Source: JAICLL01 sp035252155 (GTDB lineage: Bacteria > Planctomycetota > Planctomycetia > Pirellulales > JAICIG01). Taken from it: a stretch of DNA of 5,232 bases. Shown here in pieces: positions 1 to 5,232 of this stretch (position 1 is its first letter; each line of letters opens with the position of its first letter). The stretch lies in NCBI GenBank assembly GCA_035252155.1, contig DATFDL010000556.1:1-5232 (forward strand). The letters are read 5' to 3'. Made by a program: the position numbers and the translations under genes. The notes under the pieces were generated by a model that saw nothing but the letters and a program-made list of their open reading frames with translations, was not told the DNA's origin and did no database searches.

Positions 1-560
1 CGAAAGGCGACAGACGCTTCAGACCAATCGGTGGCATTACCGTCAGTCAAGAGCAGCACGCCAGCAATCGGCCTTCCGCGAAAGCGCTCAGCCAATGCGG
101 TCAGCGATCCGGCCAGGGCCGAAGCTTCACCGTCGAACGACAACTGCGACGAATCCTTAAGCGGCACCAGATGCGTGTCGAAGGCAAACGATCGCGCGTC
201 GAAATCCTGGCCGAGCCGCGTGCGCCACGATGTTTTTTCCGAGAGCCGCCGCCGCAGTTCTTCGCCGCGCGATTCGCGCCGGCCGCGGTCGTGAATCGCC
301 AGGCTGAGGCTGTTATCGGCCACCAACAAAAACAGGTTGCTCTGAGGACGCGCCCGGCTGCCGCTGAAGAGCGGCTCGATCAGGCACGCGGCCAGCGCCA
401 AAAACGCCGCCGCCTTCAGCGCGCCCGCCGCGATGCGTATCCGCGCCGCCGAGGCCGCCCGAGCGTACGACCAAACCAGCACCGCGCCGCCGGCCGCGGC
501 CAACAGCACCGCCGTAATGAGCCAATCGCGGCCGCCCCACACAAGGTCGCCAACGATCAT
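1..560 (-). CDS. VWA-domain membrane protein, N-terminal part (3' end beyond left edge)
   Basis: The 186 visible residues begin at an ATG that overlaps the stop of the upstream gene (ATGA, 560-557), so translation is probably coupled; a GGGGA lies just upstream but very close to the ATG. Two hydrophobic helices are visible, about residues 13-31 and 44-66, with an Arg-rich loop between them. By the positive-inside rule this puts both ends of the hairpin, and the domain that follows, outside the cytoplasm. A VWA fold then begins: the MIDAS metal-binding signature DxSxS appears as D82-N-S84-L-S86 after a hydrophobic strand (NLFLLVA), and a second hallmark strand, VLLLTDGNATDW, is at about 168-179. 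The usual third MIDAS Thr seems to be replaced, with GEASALAGSL at about 144-153. This resembles BatA-like or large planctomycete VWA membrane proteins, some of which continue into a glutamine-amidotransferase-like domain; the window ends too early to tell. VWA call firm, subfamily uncertain. Confidence 0.88.
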   Translation of the reverse strand, partial: MIVGDLVWGGRDWLITAVLLAAAGGAVLVWSYARAASAARIRIAAGALKAAAFLALAACLIEPLFSGSRARPQSNLFLLVADNSLSLAIHDRGRRESRGEELRRRLSEKTSWRTRLGQDFDARSFAFDTHLVPLKDSSQLSFDGEASALAGSLTALAERFRGRPIAGVLLLTDGNATDWSEASVAF

Positions 561-3500
561 TTCCCCGTCCCCAGGCGCTCGTAGTATCGCCGCGTCTTTT
601 CGAGATATTTGGGCGGCACCGGATCGCGGTCGAGCGGCAGCACCGCGTCTTTCGAGGTGCGGCGCAGCAGCTCTTCGACCACGCGATCGCGCAACTCGAC
701 CAGAGCGTCCGACACTTCCATTTTGACCAGGTCCCACCGTGGCGCTTGGAAATTACGCTTCAGGTCAACTCGAATGTCTCGCGCCCGCTGACGAATTCGG
801 GCGGCTTCGGCCCGCAGCTCGGGATCATCGACCATTTCCTCCACATCGCGCAGGCGGTCGCTCCAATCCATAAAGTCTTCGCCCGCAATCGGCGCAAAAC
901 CGCGACGTTGGTCGTCGGGCGACCGTGGCCCGCCCGGGCCCGTGATTCCCGACAGGCTTCGCGGACCGCCGCGCTCGCTACCGCGGCCGCCCGACTGGGA
1001 AGGCGACGTCGAGTCAGTATTGGGGTCCGCGGGGCTGTTCGGCGGCGAGGAGGTCTCGGGCGACGAGGGGGCGACTGGGCGAGGGGGCGAAGAGGCGACG
1101 TTTGTTTGCTGCCCAGCTCCCGCGCTCCGCGTCTCCGCGTCTCCGTTTCTCCGCGTCTCCGCGTCTCCTCTGCCTTCACGCTCCGCGTCTCCGAGTCTCG
1201 CCGTCCCCCTTTCTCCCCTGCTCCGCGTCTTCGCGTCTCCCACTCTCCCGCGCTCCCCCTCTCCCGTGCTCCCCTGCTCCCGTGCTCCCGCGCTCCCCGG
1301 CTCCTGCTCGCTGTTTCGCGCGATCTCGTCATTCAGCTCTTCCGCCAGCCGATTGAGCTCGTCGCGGGCGCGGCGCAGGGCCTCGGCGTCGTCGCCCAAA
1401 ACGCTTTCGGCCGCCCGTTCGATCCCTTCGCGCATCTGGCCGATGCCCGCACGGGCGAGTCGCTCTTGCTCGCGGGCATCGTCGGTCAGTCCGCGTTCGA
1501 CCGAGATTTCGGCCGCTTCGAGCGCACGGGCCAAATCCTGCTCTTGCGCTTTGCGGGCCGTATCGTAGAGCTGCTGAGACAAAAGCGGCTCGGTCGATTC
1601 GGCCTCGTCAATCGTCTGTCGCATCCGCTCGAGCAGCTCATCGAGCCGCTGCTGCTGCTCGGCGAGCTCGCCCGGCAGTTTTTCGTCCGGGCGGTCGTCG
1701 CGCAGCGATTTCGCCGGAGCGTCGTCGGGCGACGAGCCTAACCGCTCGGCGATGCGACCCTCGCGATCATCGAGTTCCCGGGCTTGCTCGCGCATTTGCT
1801 TCATCTCTTCATCGAAGCGGCCCGAGGCGCGGCGGCGAAACTCATTGCGCAGCTCCTGAAAGTCGCGCTCGGCCCGAGTACCGGCCGCCGCCGCTTGCGA
1901 AACCTTTTCATCATCCAATGCTTCCGCAGCCCGACGCACCTGGTCGCGCGTTTGATCGAGCTGCTGCCGTGCGTCGGCCATTCGCTCTTGATTTTCGGGC
2001 GATTCGAGCCGGGCGCGCAGCTCGTCGGTGTCGCGGAGGATCTCTTGCTCTTCGTCGCGCAGCCGCTTCAACTGCCGGCGGATCTCTTCGCGCTCTTCGG
2101 GCGTGCGGGCTTCTTGCAAGGCCGATTGCAGCTCTTTCAGCCGCTCGTTCAGGTCGCTCTGCCGCCGGGCCAGCTCGCTCAAGCGGTTCAGCGCCTGCCG
2201 CGTTTCGCGGTCTTGCTGGGGCTGCGATTGCGCGGTCCGCTGGTTCTCGTAACGGTTCTCGTCATTCTTCAGCTCAAGCTGCTGCAACTGTTGCTGCGAA
2301 CGGCCCGAGCCGCCGCCCCCGCCGCCGCCTTGCTGGCCGCGAACCACGCGATGCTCGTTCGCCCGCAGCTTGAGCAGCGCCTGATAGGCGGCCTGCTCGG
2401 CGGAAAGAGCCGGCACGAGCGGATCGAGCGCCGCCCCGTCGTGGGCCGCCTTCAATTGTTTGAGGGCCTCTTCCATCGCTTGCGTGACCGCGCCTGCGTA
2501 CGCCTGCGACTTTGGGTCTTCGAGTTTTTGGGCCAACTCGCTCGCCTGTTCCAGCGCCGTCGCTTGCGACTCTTGAATCGTCTGCGCATCGCCCGCGTAT
2601 TCCGGCGACGGCGGGCCGGGCGTCTCGCGGCGGATTAGCTTCCAAGTGGCGTTGATGATGTCTTTCTGAAGCTGCGACAGTTTTTGGGCCGCGTCAGCGT
2701 TCGGGCTGCCGCCCTGCTGTTGCTGCTGGCCGCCGGGCGGCTGCTCGCCCTGCCGGAAAATCTCGTCGAACCGCCGCACCTCGGCAAAATACATATCGCT
2801 CAGCGTGCGCCGTGTTTTGCCCGTGGCGTCGCGGTCTTCGGCCCAAAAGTGATATGACAGCAGTTGATCGGGCTGGGCCTCCAGCTCTTCCAGCCGAATG
2901 ACGTGGGCCAGCTCTTGCCGCTCTTTGGCCGCGGCGCGCTCGCCCAGCACTACCTCGGTTGGCTCCTGGCCGGTGATCGCGAAGCTCAGCCCGAAACGCT
3001 CCAGCCCGAAATCGTCCCAGGCGGTCGCCTTAACGTCGGTCTCTTCGAGCGGCGAAACCTCGATGTCGTGGCCGGGAAAAGCCAGCTTCAGGTCGGGCGG
3101 CTTGTTCGGCAGCACATCGATGATGAACTCGGCGGGAGTTTTGTTCCGCCTGCCTTCGGCGTCGACAAGCTGTAATTGCAGCCGCCGCGAATGGTCGCAC
3201 GGCAGCGTAGCTTGATAGACCGACTCATCGTCCGTCGCGGCGAGTACGATCGGCTCGCCGTTTTTTTGCGTGAGCGTCGCCGAGGCCACCGGCTTGTTCA
3301 AGCGGCAGATCAGCGTCAGCTCGGTCCCCTCGACGGCCGAAACGGTCCGCACGTCTTCGATCAGCCGTTCGGCCAATGACGTGTATTCGGGATACACCAG
3401 CCGGGCGTCGGCTTGCACCAGCCGCGGATATTCGAACACGCGCACGTGAAACGTGGTGCTGGTGTAATCATCAAGCTGCACGTGATAGTCGAGCGGCGCT

Positions 3501-4255
3501 TCGACGGTGGGAATGCGGCCGCCAAACACCGGGTCGTCGAGGCTTTTGGCCATCGAGAGGCGGGCCGGCTCGCCGCCGGGCGATTGGAAAACGAGCGTCG
3601 CGCCGGCCGGCTGATCTCCCGTGTAACGGGCCAGCACCAACAGGCTGGCGCCTTTTTCGACCTCGGTGTCGCCCGGCTCGATCGCTACGGAAAGCTGGCC
3701 GCCCGCGGGTGCGGTGTCGCTGCCCGTGCGGCCGGCGACGGCCGACCGCGCCGACGTGCTCGACGACAAGCTCGCCAACACAAACAACAACAGCACCAGT
3801 GCCGCCGCGTTGGCCATCATCGCCGCGGCGATGCGGCGGGTGGGCACGATTCGCTCCCAGGCGTGGCCATAGGCGTGCCGCAGCGCCTGGCGAATGACGG
3901 CTTCTTGCAAGAACCGGAAGTGGCCCAGCGGCAATTCGGGGCGCTGTTCGATGGCCGTCAACAGGCACGACCGCAGTTCGGGGTGGGCGGCTTCGATCCG
4001 CAGCGCCAGGGCATGATCGTCACGCCCGGCGGCCCAAGCCAAAATCATCGCGGCGGCCGCGGCAGCCACCGCCACGACGCCTACCCAACCGACCGGATGC
4101 CGCGGTTGCCAACCCGTCGCCGCGCCGATGCCGAAGACAATCACGCCCGCCAGGGCCGCCAGCAGCCAGGCCGCCGCCAGTCCGCGCCACAGCCACAACC
4201 GCCGTAGCCGGTCCGCCACCTTGTCGAGTTGCTGTCGCAAGCGATGTTCGATCAT
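557..4255 (-). CDS. Large DUF4175-like membrane-anchored coiled-coil protein
   Basis: This is a 1232-residue protein. I chose ATG at 4255 because GAGG sits five bases upstream; a TTG at 4294 would add 13 residues but has no ribosome-binding sequence. Visible segments: membrane helices at about 26-48, 55-76 and 142-164, with a helical loop between the second and third (ALALRIEAAHPELRSCLLTA); a beta-rich region at about 186-497 containing PEYTSL and DDFGLERFGL, which resemble the Ig-like part of DUF4175 proteins; a Gln/Gly linker near 506-516; a helical region 522-637; a Gly-rich linker 640-651; a long Arg/Glu/Gln coiled coil at about 677-977; a repeat-encoded linker 985-1050; a Ser/Pro-rich stretch to about 1117; and a helical C-terminal segment 1123-1232 starting near FMDWSDRLRDVEEM. 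Topology suggests that everything after residue 164 is periplasmic. No catalytic motif is seen. The role is unknown; a scaffold partner of the downstream VWA protein is an inference. Reading frame firm, family assignment moderate. Confidence 0.9.
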   Translation of the reverse strand: MIEHRLRQQLDKVADRLRRLWLWRGLAAAWLLAALAGVIVFGIGAATGWQPRHPVGWVGVVAVAAAAAAMILAWAAGRDDHALALRIEAAHPELRSCLLTAIEQRPELPLGHFRFLQEAVIRQALRHAYGHAWERIVPTRRIAAAMMANAAALVLLLFVLASLSSSTSARSAVAGRTGSDTAPAGGQLSVAIEPGDTEVEKGASLLVLARYTGDQPAGATLVFQSPGGEPARLSMAKSLDDPVFGGRIPTVEAPLDYHVQLDDYTSTTFHVRVFEYPRLVQADARLVYPEYTSLAERLIEDVRTVSAVEGTELTLICRLNKPVASATLTQKNGEPIVLAATDDESVYQATLPCDHSRRLQLQLVDAEGRRNKTPAEFIIDVLPNKPPDLKLAFPGHDIEVSPLEETDVKATAWDDFGLERFGLSFAITGQEPTEVVLGERAAAKERQELAHVIRLEELEAQPDQLLSYHFWAEDRDATGKTRRTLSDMYFAEVRRFDEIFRQGEQPPGGQQQQQGGSPNADAAQKLSQLQKDIINATWKLIRRETPGPPSPEYAGDAQTIQESQATALEQASELAQKLEDPKSQAYAGAVTQAMEEALKQLKAAHDGAALDPLVPALSAEQAAYQALLKLRANEHRVVRGQQGGGGGGGSGRSQQQLQQLELKNDENRYENQRTAQSQPQQDRETRQALNRLSELARRQSDLNERLKELQSALQEARTPEEREEIRRQLKRLRDEEQEILRDTDELRARLESPENQERMADARQQLDQTRDQVRRAAEALDDEKVSQAAAAGTRAERDFQELRNEFRRRASGRFDEEMKQMREQARELDDREGRIAERLGSSPDDAPAKSLRDDRPDEKLPGELAEQQQRLDELLERMRQTIDEAESTEPLLSQQLYDTARKAQEQDLARALEAAEISVERGLTDDAREQERLARAGIGQMREGIERAAESVLGDDAEALRRARDELNRLAEELNDEIARNSEQEPGSAGAREQGSTGEGERGRVGDAKTRSRGERGTARLGDAEREGRGDAETRRNGDAETRSAGAGQQTNVASSPPRPVAPSSPETSSPPNSPADPNTDSTSPSQSGGRGSERGGPRSLSGITGPGGPRSPDDQRRGFAPIAGEDFMDWSDRLRDVEEMVDDPELRAEAARIRQRARDIRVDLKRNFQAPRWDLVKMEVSDALVELRDRVVEELLRRTSKDAVLPLDRDPVPPKYLEKTRRYYERLGTGK
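1069..1098. repeat. Short second octamer array, opposite purine bias
   Basis: GGGCGA (AGGCGA in the last unit) begins at 1069, 1077, 1085 and 1093 on the plus strand, an exact spacing of eight; another GGGCGA at 1058 is offset by eleven. The purine-rich strand is the plus strand here, whereas in the neighbouring array it is the minus strand. Only twelve bases separate the last unit from the larger array, and the two are not in the same phase. On the coding strand it encodes part of the Ser/Pro-rich linker (VASSPPRPVAPSSP). Confidence 0.7.
1111..1302. repeat. Tandem array of 24 octamers inside the large coding sequence
   Basis: Read on the plus strand from 1111 in steps of eight, 19 of 24 units fit CCNNNNCT without any slip in phase. 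CCGCGTCT occurs six times (1127, 1135, 1151, 1159, 1183, 1223) and CCCGCGCT three times (1119, 1247, 1287). The units around 1127-1238 are mostly the CCGCGTCT type; those from 1239 to 1302 are mostly the CCC-start type. On the coding (minus) strand the units read AGNNNNGG. Three octamers make eight codons, so the protein here (about residues 985-1049) has an eight-residue period: GAREQGST, GEGERGRV, GDAKTRSR, GERGTARL, GDAEREGR, GDAETRRN, GDAETRSA. It lies between the coiled coil and a Ser/Pro-rich linker, where extra length would be tolerated. Confidence 0.93.
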
Positions 4256-4260
4256 GCGCG

Positions 4261-4264
4261 CCTC
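4261..4264 (-). promoter_or_regulatory. Ribosome-binding site deciding the start of the large gene
   Basis: GAGG (within GACGAGG on the minus strand) lies five bases upstream of the ATG at 4255. The alternative in-frame TTG at 4294 is preceded by CTACGGCG, with no Shine-Dalgarno-like sequence. This favours the ATG and a 1232-residue product. Confidence 0.55.
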
Positions 4265-4327
4265 GTCATCGTTATAGCCGATGCCATGAAACAACGCCGT
4301 AGCTGGAAGCGACCTAATGGTGAGAAA

Positions 4328-4398
4328 GTGGCCACCTTCGGACCAGAGTTACCGTCGGACCCGAGTTACCGTTGCGTCGAAACGAGTTACCGTTGACA
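4328..4398 (-). repeat. Direct-repeat cluster, possible IS21-type element end
   Basis: GAGTTACCGT occurs three times on the plus strand, at 4346-4355, 4363-4372 and 4384-4393. A second motif, ACCKTCGGACC, occurs at 4333-4343 and 4351-4361, and the palindrome GTGGCCAC is at 4328-4335. Read on the minus strand the cluster begins TGTCAACGGTAACTCG at 4398, that is, a TG end followed by several copies of CGGTAACTC. IS21-family elements are known for TG...CA ends with several internal direct repeats at each terminus, and this fits. If so, the element body would have lain toward the large gene and is now gone, leaving a solo end. The alternative is a cluster of operator sites for the large gene, starting about 75 bases upstream of its ATG. 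No transposase and no matching opposite end are visible in the window. Confidence 0.6.
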
Positions 4399-4494
4399 AA
4401 AATAAAAAACGCGCTCGCCCGCCTCACGCGCTAACAGGTTGCAGGGTATGGAGTTGCGCCGCACGATCCGACTGGCAATTCTTTGCCACCGCAA

Positions 4495-4506
4495 CCATAA
4501 TTATGG
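4495..4506. other. 12-base perfect palindrome in an AT-rich patch
   Basis: CCATAATTATGG reads identically on both strands and sits in a short AT-rich patch within GC-rich DNA, roughly midway through the gap between the TPR gene and the large gene. Such a site could bind a dimeric regulator, but there is only one copy and no regulator gene nearby, so function is not established. Confidence 0.4.
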
Positions 4507-4567
4507 GGGGTAACTGTATTTCGCCGCCGTCAGGCACGCTCCGCCGCGCCGAACGCCCGGCCTCTCC

Positions 4568-4585
4568 CCGTTTTATACCAAACGG
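4568..4585 (-). promoter_or_regulatory. Inverted repeat enclosing an extended -10-like sequence
   Basis: CCGTTT and AAACGG form six-base arms around a six-base centre. On the minus strand the centre supplies TGGTATAAA (4580-4572), a good match to an extended -10 element (TGnTATAAT), pointing toward the large gene about 315 bases away. I see no convincing -35 at a normal distance, which extended -10 promoters can lack. The arms could be a repressor site over the promoter. This is the best promoter candidate in the gap, but weak. Confidence 0.22.
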
Positions 4586-4830
4586 CTGGCTTGGTCGGTT
4601 TTCTGCGGGAAAACAGGCTTAAGAGATCGCGGGCGCCCAGGAGGCCAAGCCAAATATCGCGCTGGCGCGTTTTGCCGGGAGTTTGAGAAATTGCCTCTCT
4701 ACCACTTCGACGCGCTTCGCGGCCTTTTGGTTCCCCGGATCGCCGCGCCGCATTCTGAACTGCCAAAAGATGGCCCGCTACCTGTTTCTACGCGGCTCAT
4801 GGCTGTCTGGTTCGCACTGCGGTTGCCTCA

Positions 4831-5232
4831 TCACTTATTATCCCGACCGTCGTCCGAATCCGCGTCGCGATAGCGTTCTCGACGCTGATATAAAGCGAGT
4901 CGCCGACGATGTTCGTTGCGCTCCTGATCGGAACGCGAAAGTTCAATCGCCTTCGTCTGCGACTGAATCGCCTCTTCGAAGTTGCCGACCTCGGCGTAAG
5001 CGGCCGCTAACGTAGCAGCGTCGTCGGAAAGCCCCTTTTTTCGTGAGTCCTTGAACTTAGCAGCCATCTCTGGGGCCACCTTCGTTCCTCGCAGCCATTC
5101 GGGTTCGCTATTTGCCCAAAGGTCGCGGGCTTTCGTCGCGAAGTCGATCGCTTGCTGACCATCTCGAAGTGCGGCGTCCGGGCAGGTGGCAAGAAACCAG
5201 GCCAGTTCCCGCCAGGCATCGGGGCGTTCCGG
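4831..5232 (-). CDS. TPR-repeat protein, C-terminal 133 residues (5' end beyond right edge)
   Basis: The frame is open from the right edge to TGA at 4833-4831, so only the C-terminus is in view. It carries the characteristic tail of planctomycete tetratricopeptide proteins: AWRELAWFLATCPDAALRDG at about residues 6-25 of the visible part, QQAIDFATKA at 26-35, then the TPR helix pair TLAAAYAEVGNFEEAIQSQTKAIEL at 74-98 and a closing EHRRRLALYQRRERYRD at about 107-123, ending in an acidic Asp-rich tip. TPRs are protein-binding helical scaffolds; in planctomycetes this tail often ends larger proteins carrying kinase, WD40 or other domains, which cannot be judged here. About 25 residues more than usual separate ATKA from TLAAAYAE (WANSEPEW...KKGLSDDAA). 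A GTG at 5079 could be mistaken for a start, but the TPR homology continues upstream of it, so the gene is truncated by the window rather than short. Confidence 0.88.
   Translation of the reverse strand, partial: PERPDAWRELAWFLATCPDAALRDGQQAIDFATKARDLWANSEPEWLRGTKVAPEMAAKFKDSRKKGLSDDAATLAAAYAEVGNFEEAIQSQTKAIELSRSDQERNEHRRRLALYQRRERYRDADSDDGRDNK

Larger units (their letters stand above)
4256..4830. other. 575-base gap between TPR gene and large gene
   Basis: No reading frame here shows recognisable protein features; the open stretches on either strand have compositions expected of GC-rich non-coding DNA and no usable ribosome-binding site. The gap contains the direct-repeat cluster (4328-4398), a T-rich minus-strand tract at 4405-4399 continuing from CGCG, the palindrome at 4495, the inverted repeat at 4568 and a small CGCG-CTGG-CGCG inverted repeat at 4658-4669. 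I find no tRNA and no strong intrinsic terminator after the TPR stop. Its length suggests that the large gene is not in one operon with the TPR gene. Confidence 0.6.

Noticed and set aside
1111..1302. CRISPR array
   Set aside because: The period is eight bases without spacers; CRISPR repeats are over 20 bases with unique spacers.
746..1741. Long plus-strand open frame of 331 codons, with two more plus-strand frames open over the octamer array
   Set aside because: It lies antisense to the large gene, has no ribosome-binding site or recognisable domain, and its Arg/Leu-rich composition is what the complement of GC-rich coding DNA and of the stop-free octamer array gives.
1784..2638. Plus-strand open frame of 284 codons rich in Leu
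   Set aside because: It is the complement of the Gln/Glu/Arg-rich coiled coil: CAG and GAG-type codons read as Leu on the other strand. No independent evidence for a gene.
3413..4207. Plus-strand open frame of 264 codons
   Set aside because: Antisense shadow of the membrane and beta-rich part of the large gene; its His/Arg/Gln-rich composition shows no fold or motif.
4255..4294. TTG at 4294 as start of the large gene
   Set aside because: No Shine-Dalgarno-like sequence upstream, whereas the ATG at 4255 has GAGG at a suitable distance and begins a basic amphipathic helix typical before the first membrane segment.
4393..4398. Plus-strand -35 box TTGACA
   Set aside because: A perfect hexamer, but there is no -10-like sequence 16-18 bases downstream and no plus-strand gene; it is better explained as the end of the direct-repeat cluster.
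4399..4431. Rho-independent terminator on the minus strand (GC-rich segment followed by GCGTTTTTTATTTT)
   Set aside because: The T tract is good but the only stem I find is CGCG/CGCG with a 13-base loop, too weak, and it lies about 400 bases beyond the TPR stop.
4530..4766. Small minus-strand open frame of 78 codons in the gap
   Set aside because: Basic, low-complexity translation without a ribosome-binding site or recognisable motif; it spans the inverted repeats and looks non-coding.

Overview
The window looks like a piece of a high-GC planctomycete chromosome, probably Pirellulales-like. The evidence is the planctomycete-type TPR tail at the right edge (LAWFLATCPDA...RDG...TLAAAYAEVGNFEEAI) and a large membrane-anchored coiled-coil protein followed directly by a two-helix von Willebrand factor A (VWA) protein. 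The taxonomic placement is an inference from protein style, not from a marker gene. All three genes I support lie on the minus strand, so the window reads right to left.

Layout in transcription order. (1) 5232-4831: the last 133 codons of a TPR-repeat protein whose start lies beyond the right edge. (2) 4830-4256: a 575-base gap with no convincing gene. It holds a cluster of direct repeats (GAGTTACCGT three times, 4346-4393) next to a TGTCA/TGACA end, which resembles the terminus of an IS21-type element. It also holds a 12-base perfect palindrome and a short inverted repeat enclosing an extended -10-like sequence. (3) 4255-557: one very large gene of 1232 codons. Its product has three N-terminal membrane helices, a beta-rich region resembling DUF4175 proteins, a long charged coiled coil, a repeat-encoded low-complexity linker and a well-structured C-terminal segment. 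(4) 560-1: the first 186 codons of a VWA membrane protein, overlapping gene 3 by ATGA and therefore probably translationally coupled to it. It runs off the left edge.

How they may work together: in both gene 3 and gene 4 the predicted topology puts the large soluble part outside the cytoplasmic membrane. In planctomycetes such pairs are commonly found near MoxR ATPase / DUF58 / BatA-type VWA genes and are thought to form a membrane-associated assembly or stress system. None of those upstream partners is visible here. The TPR gene sits in their place, behind a gap that carries the possible transposon scar.

The most notable structure is a tandem array of 8-base units (consensus CCNNNNCT on the plus strand, 1111-1302, 24 units) inside the large coding sequence, with a shorter second 8-base array (1069-1098) beside it. 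Because 8 is not a multiple of 3, the array encodes an eight-residue periodic peptide, and gain or loss of a single unit would shift the frame.
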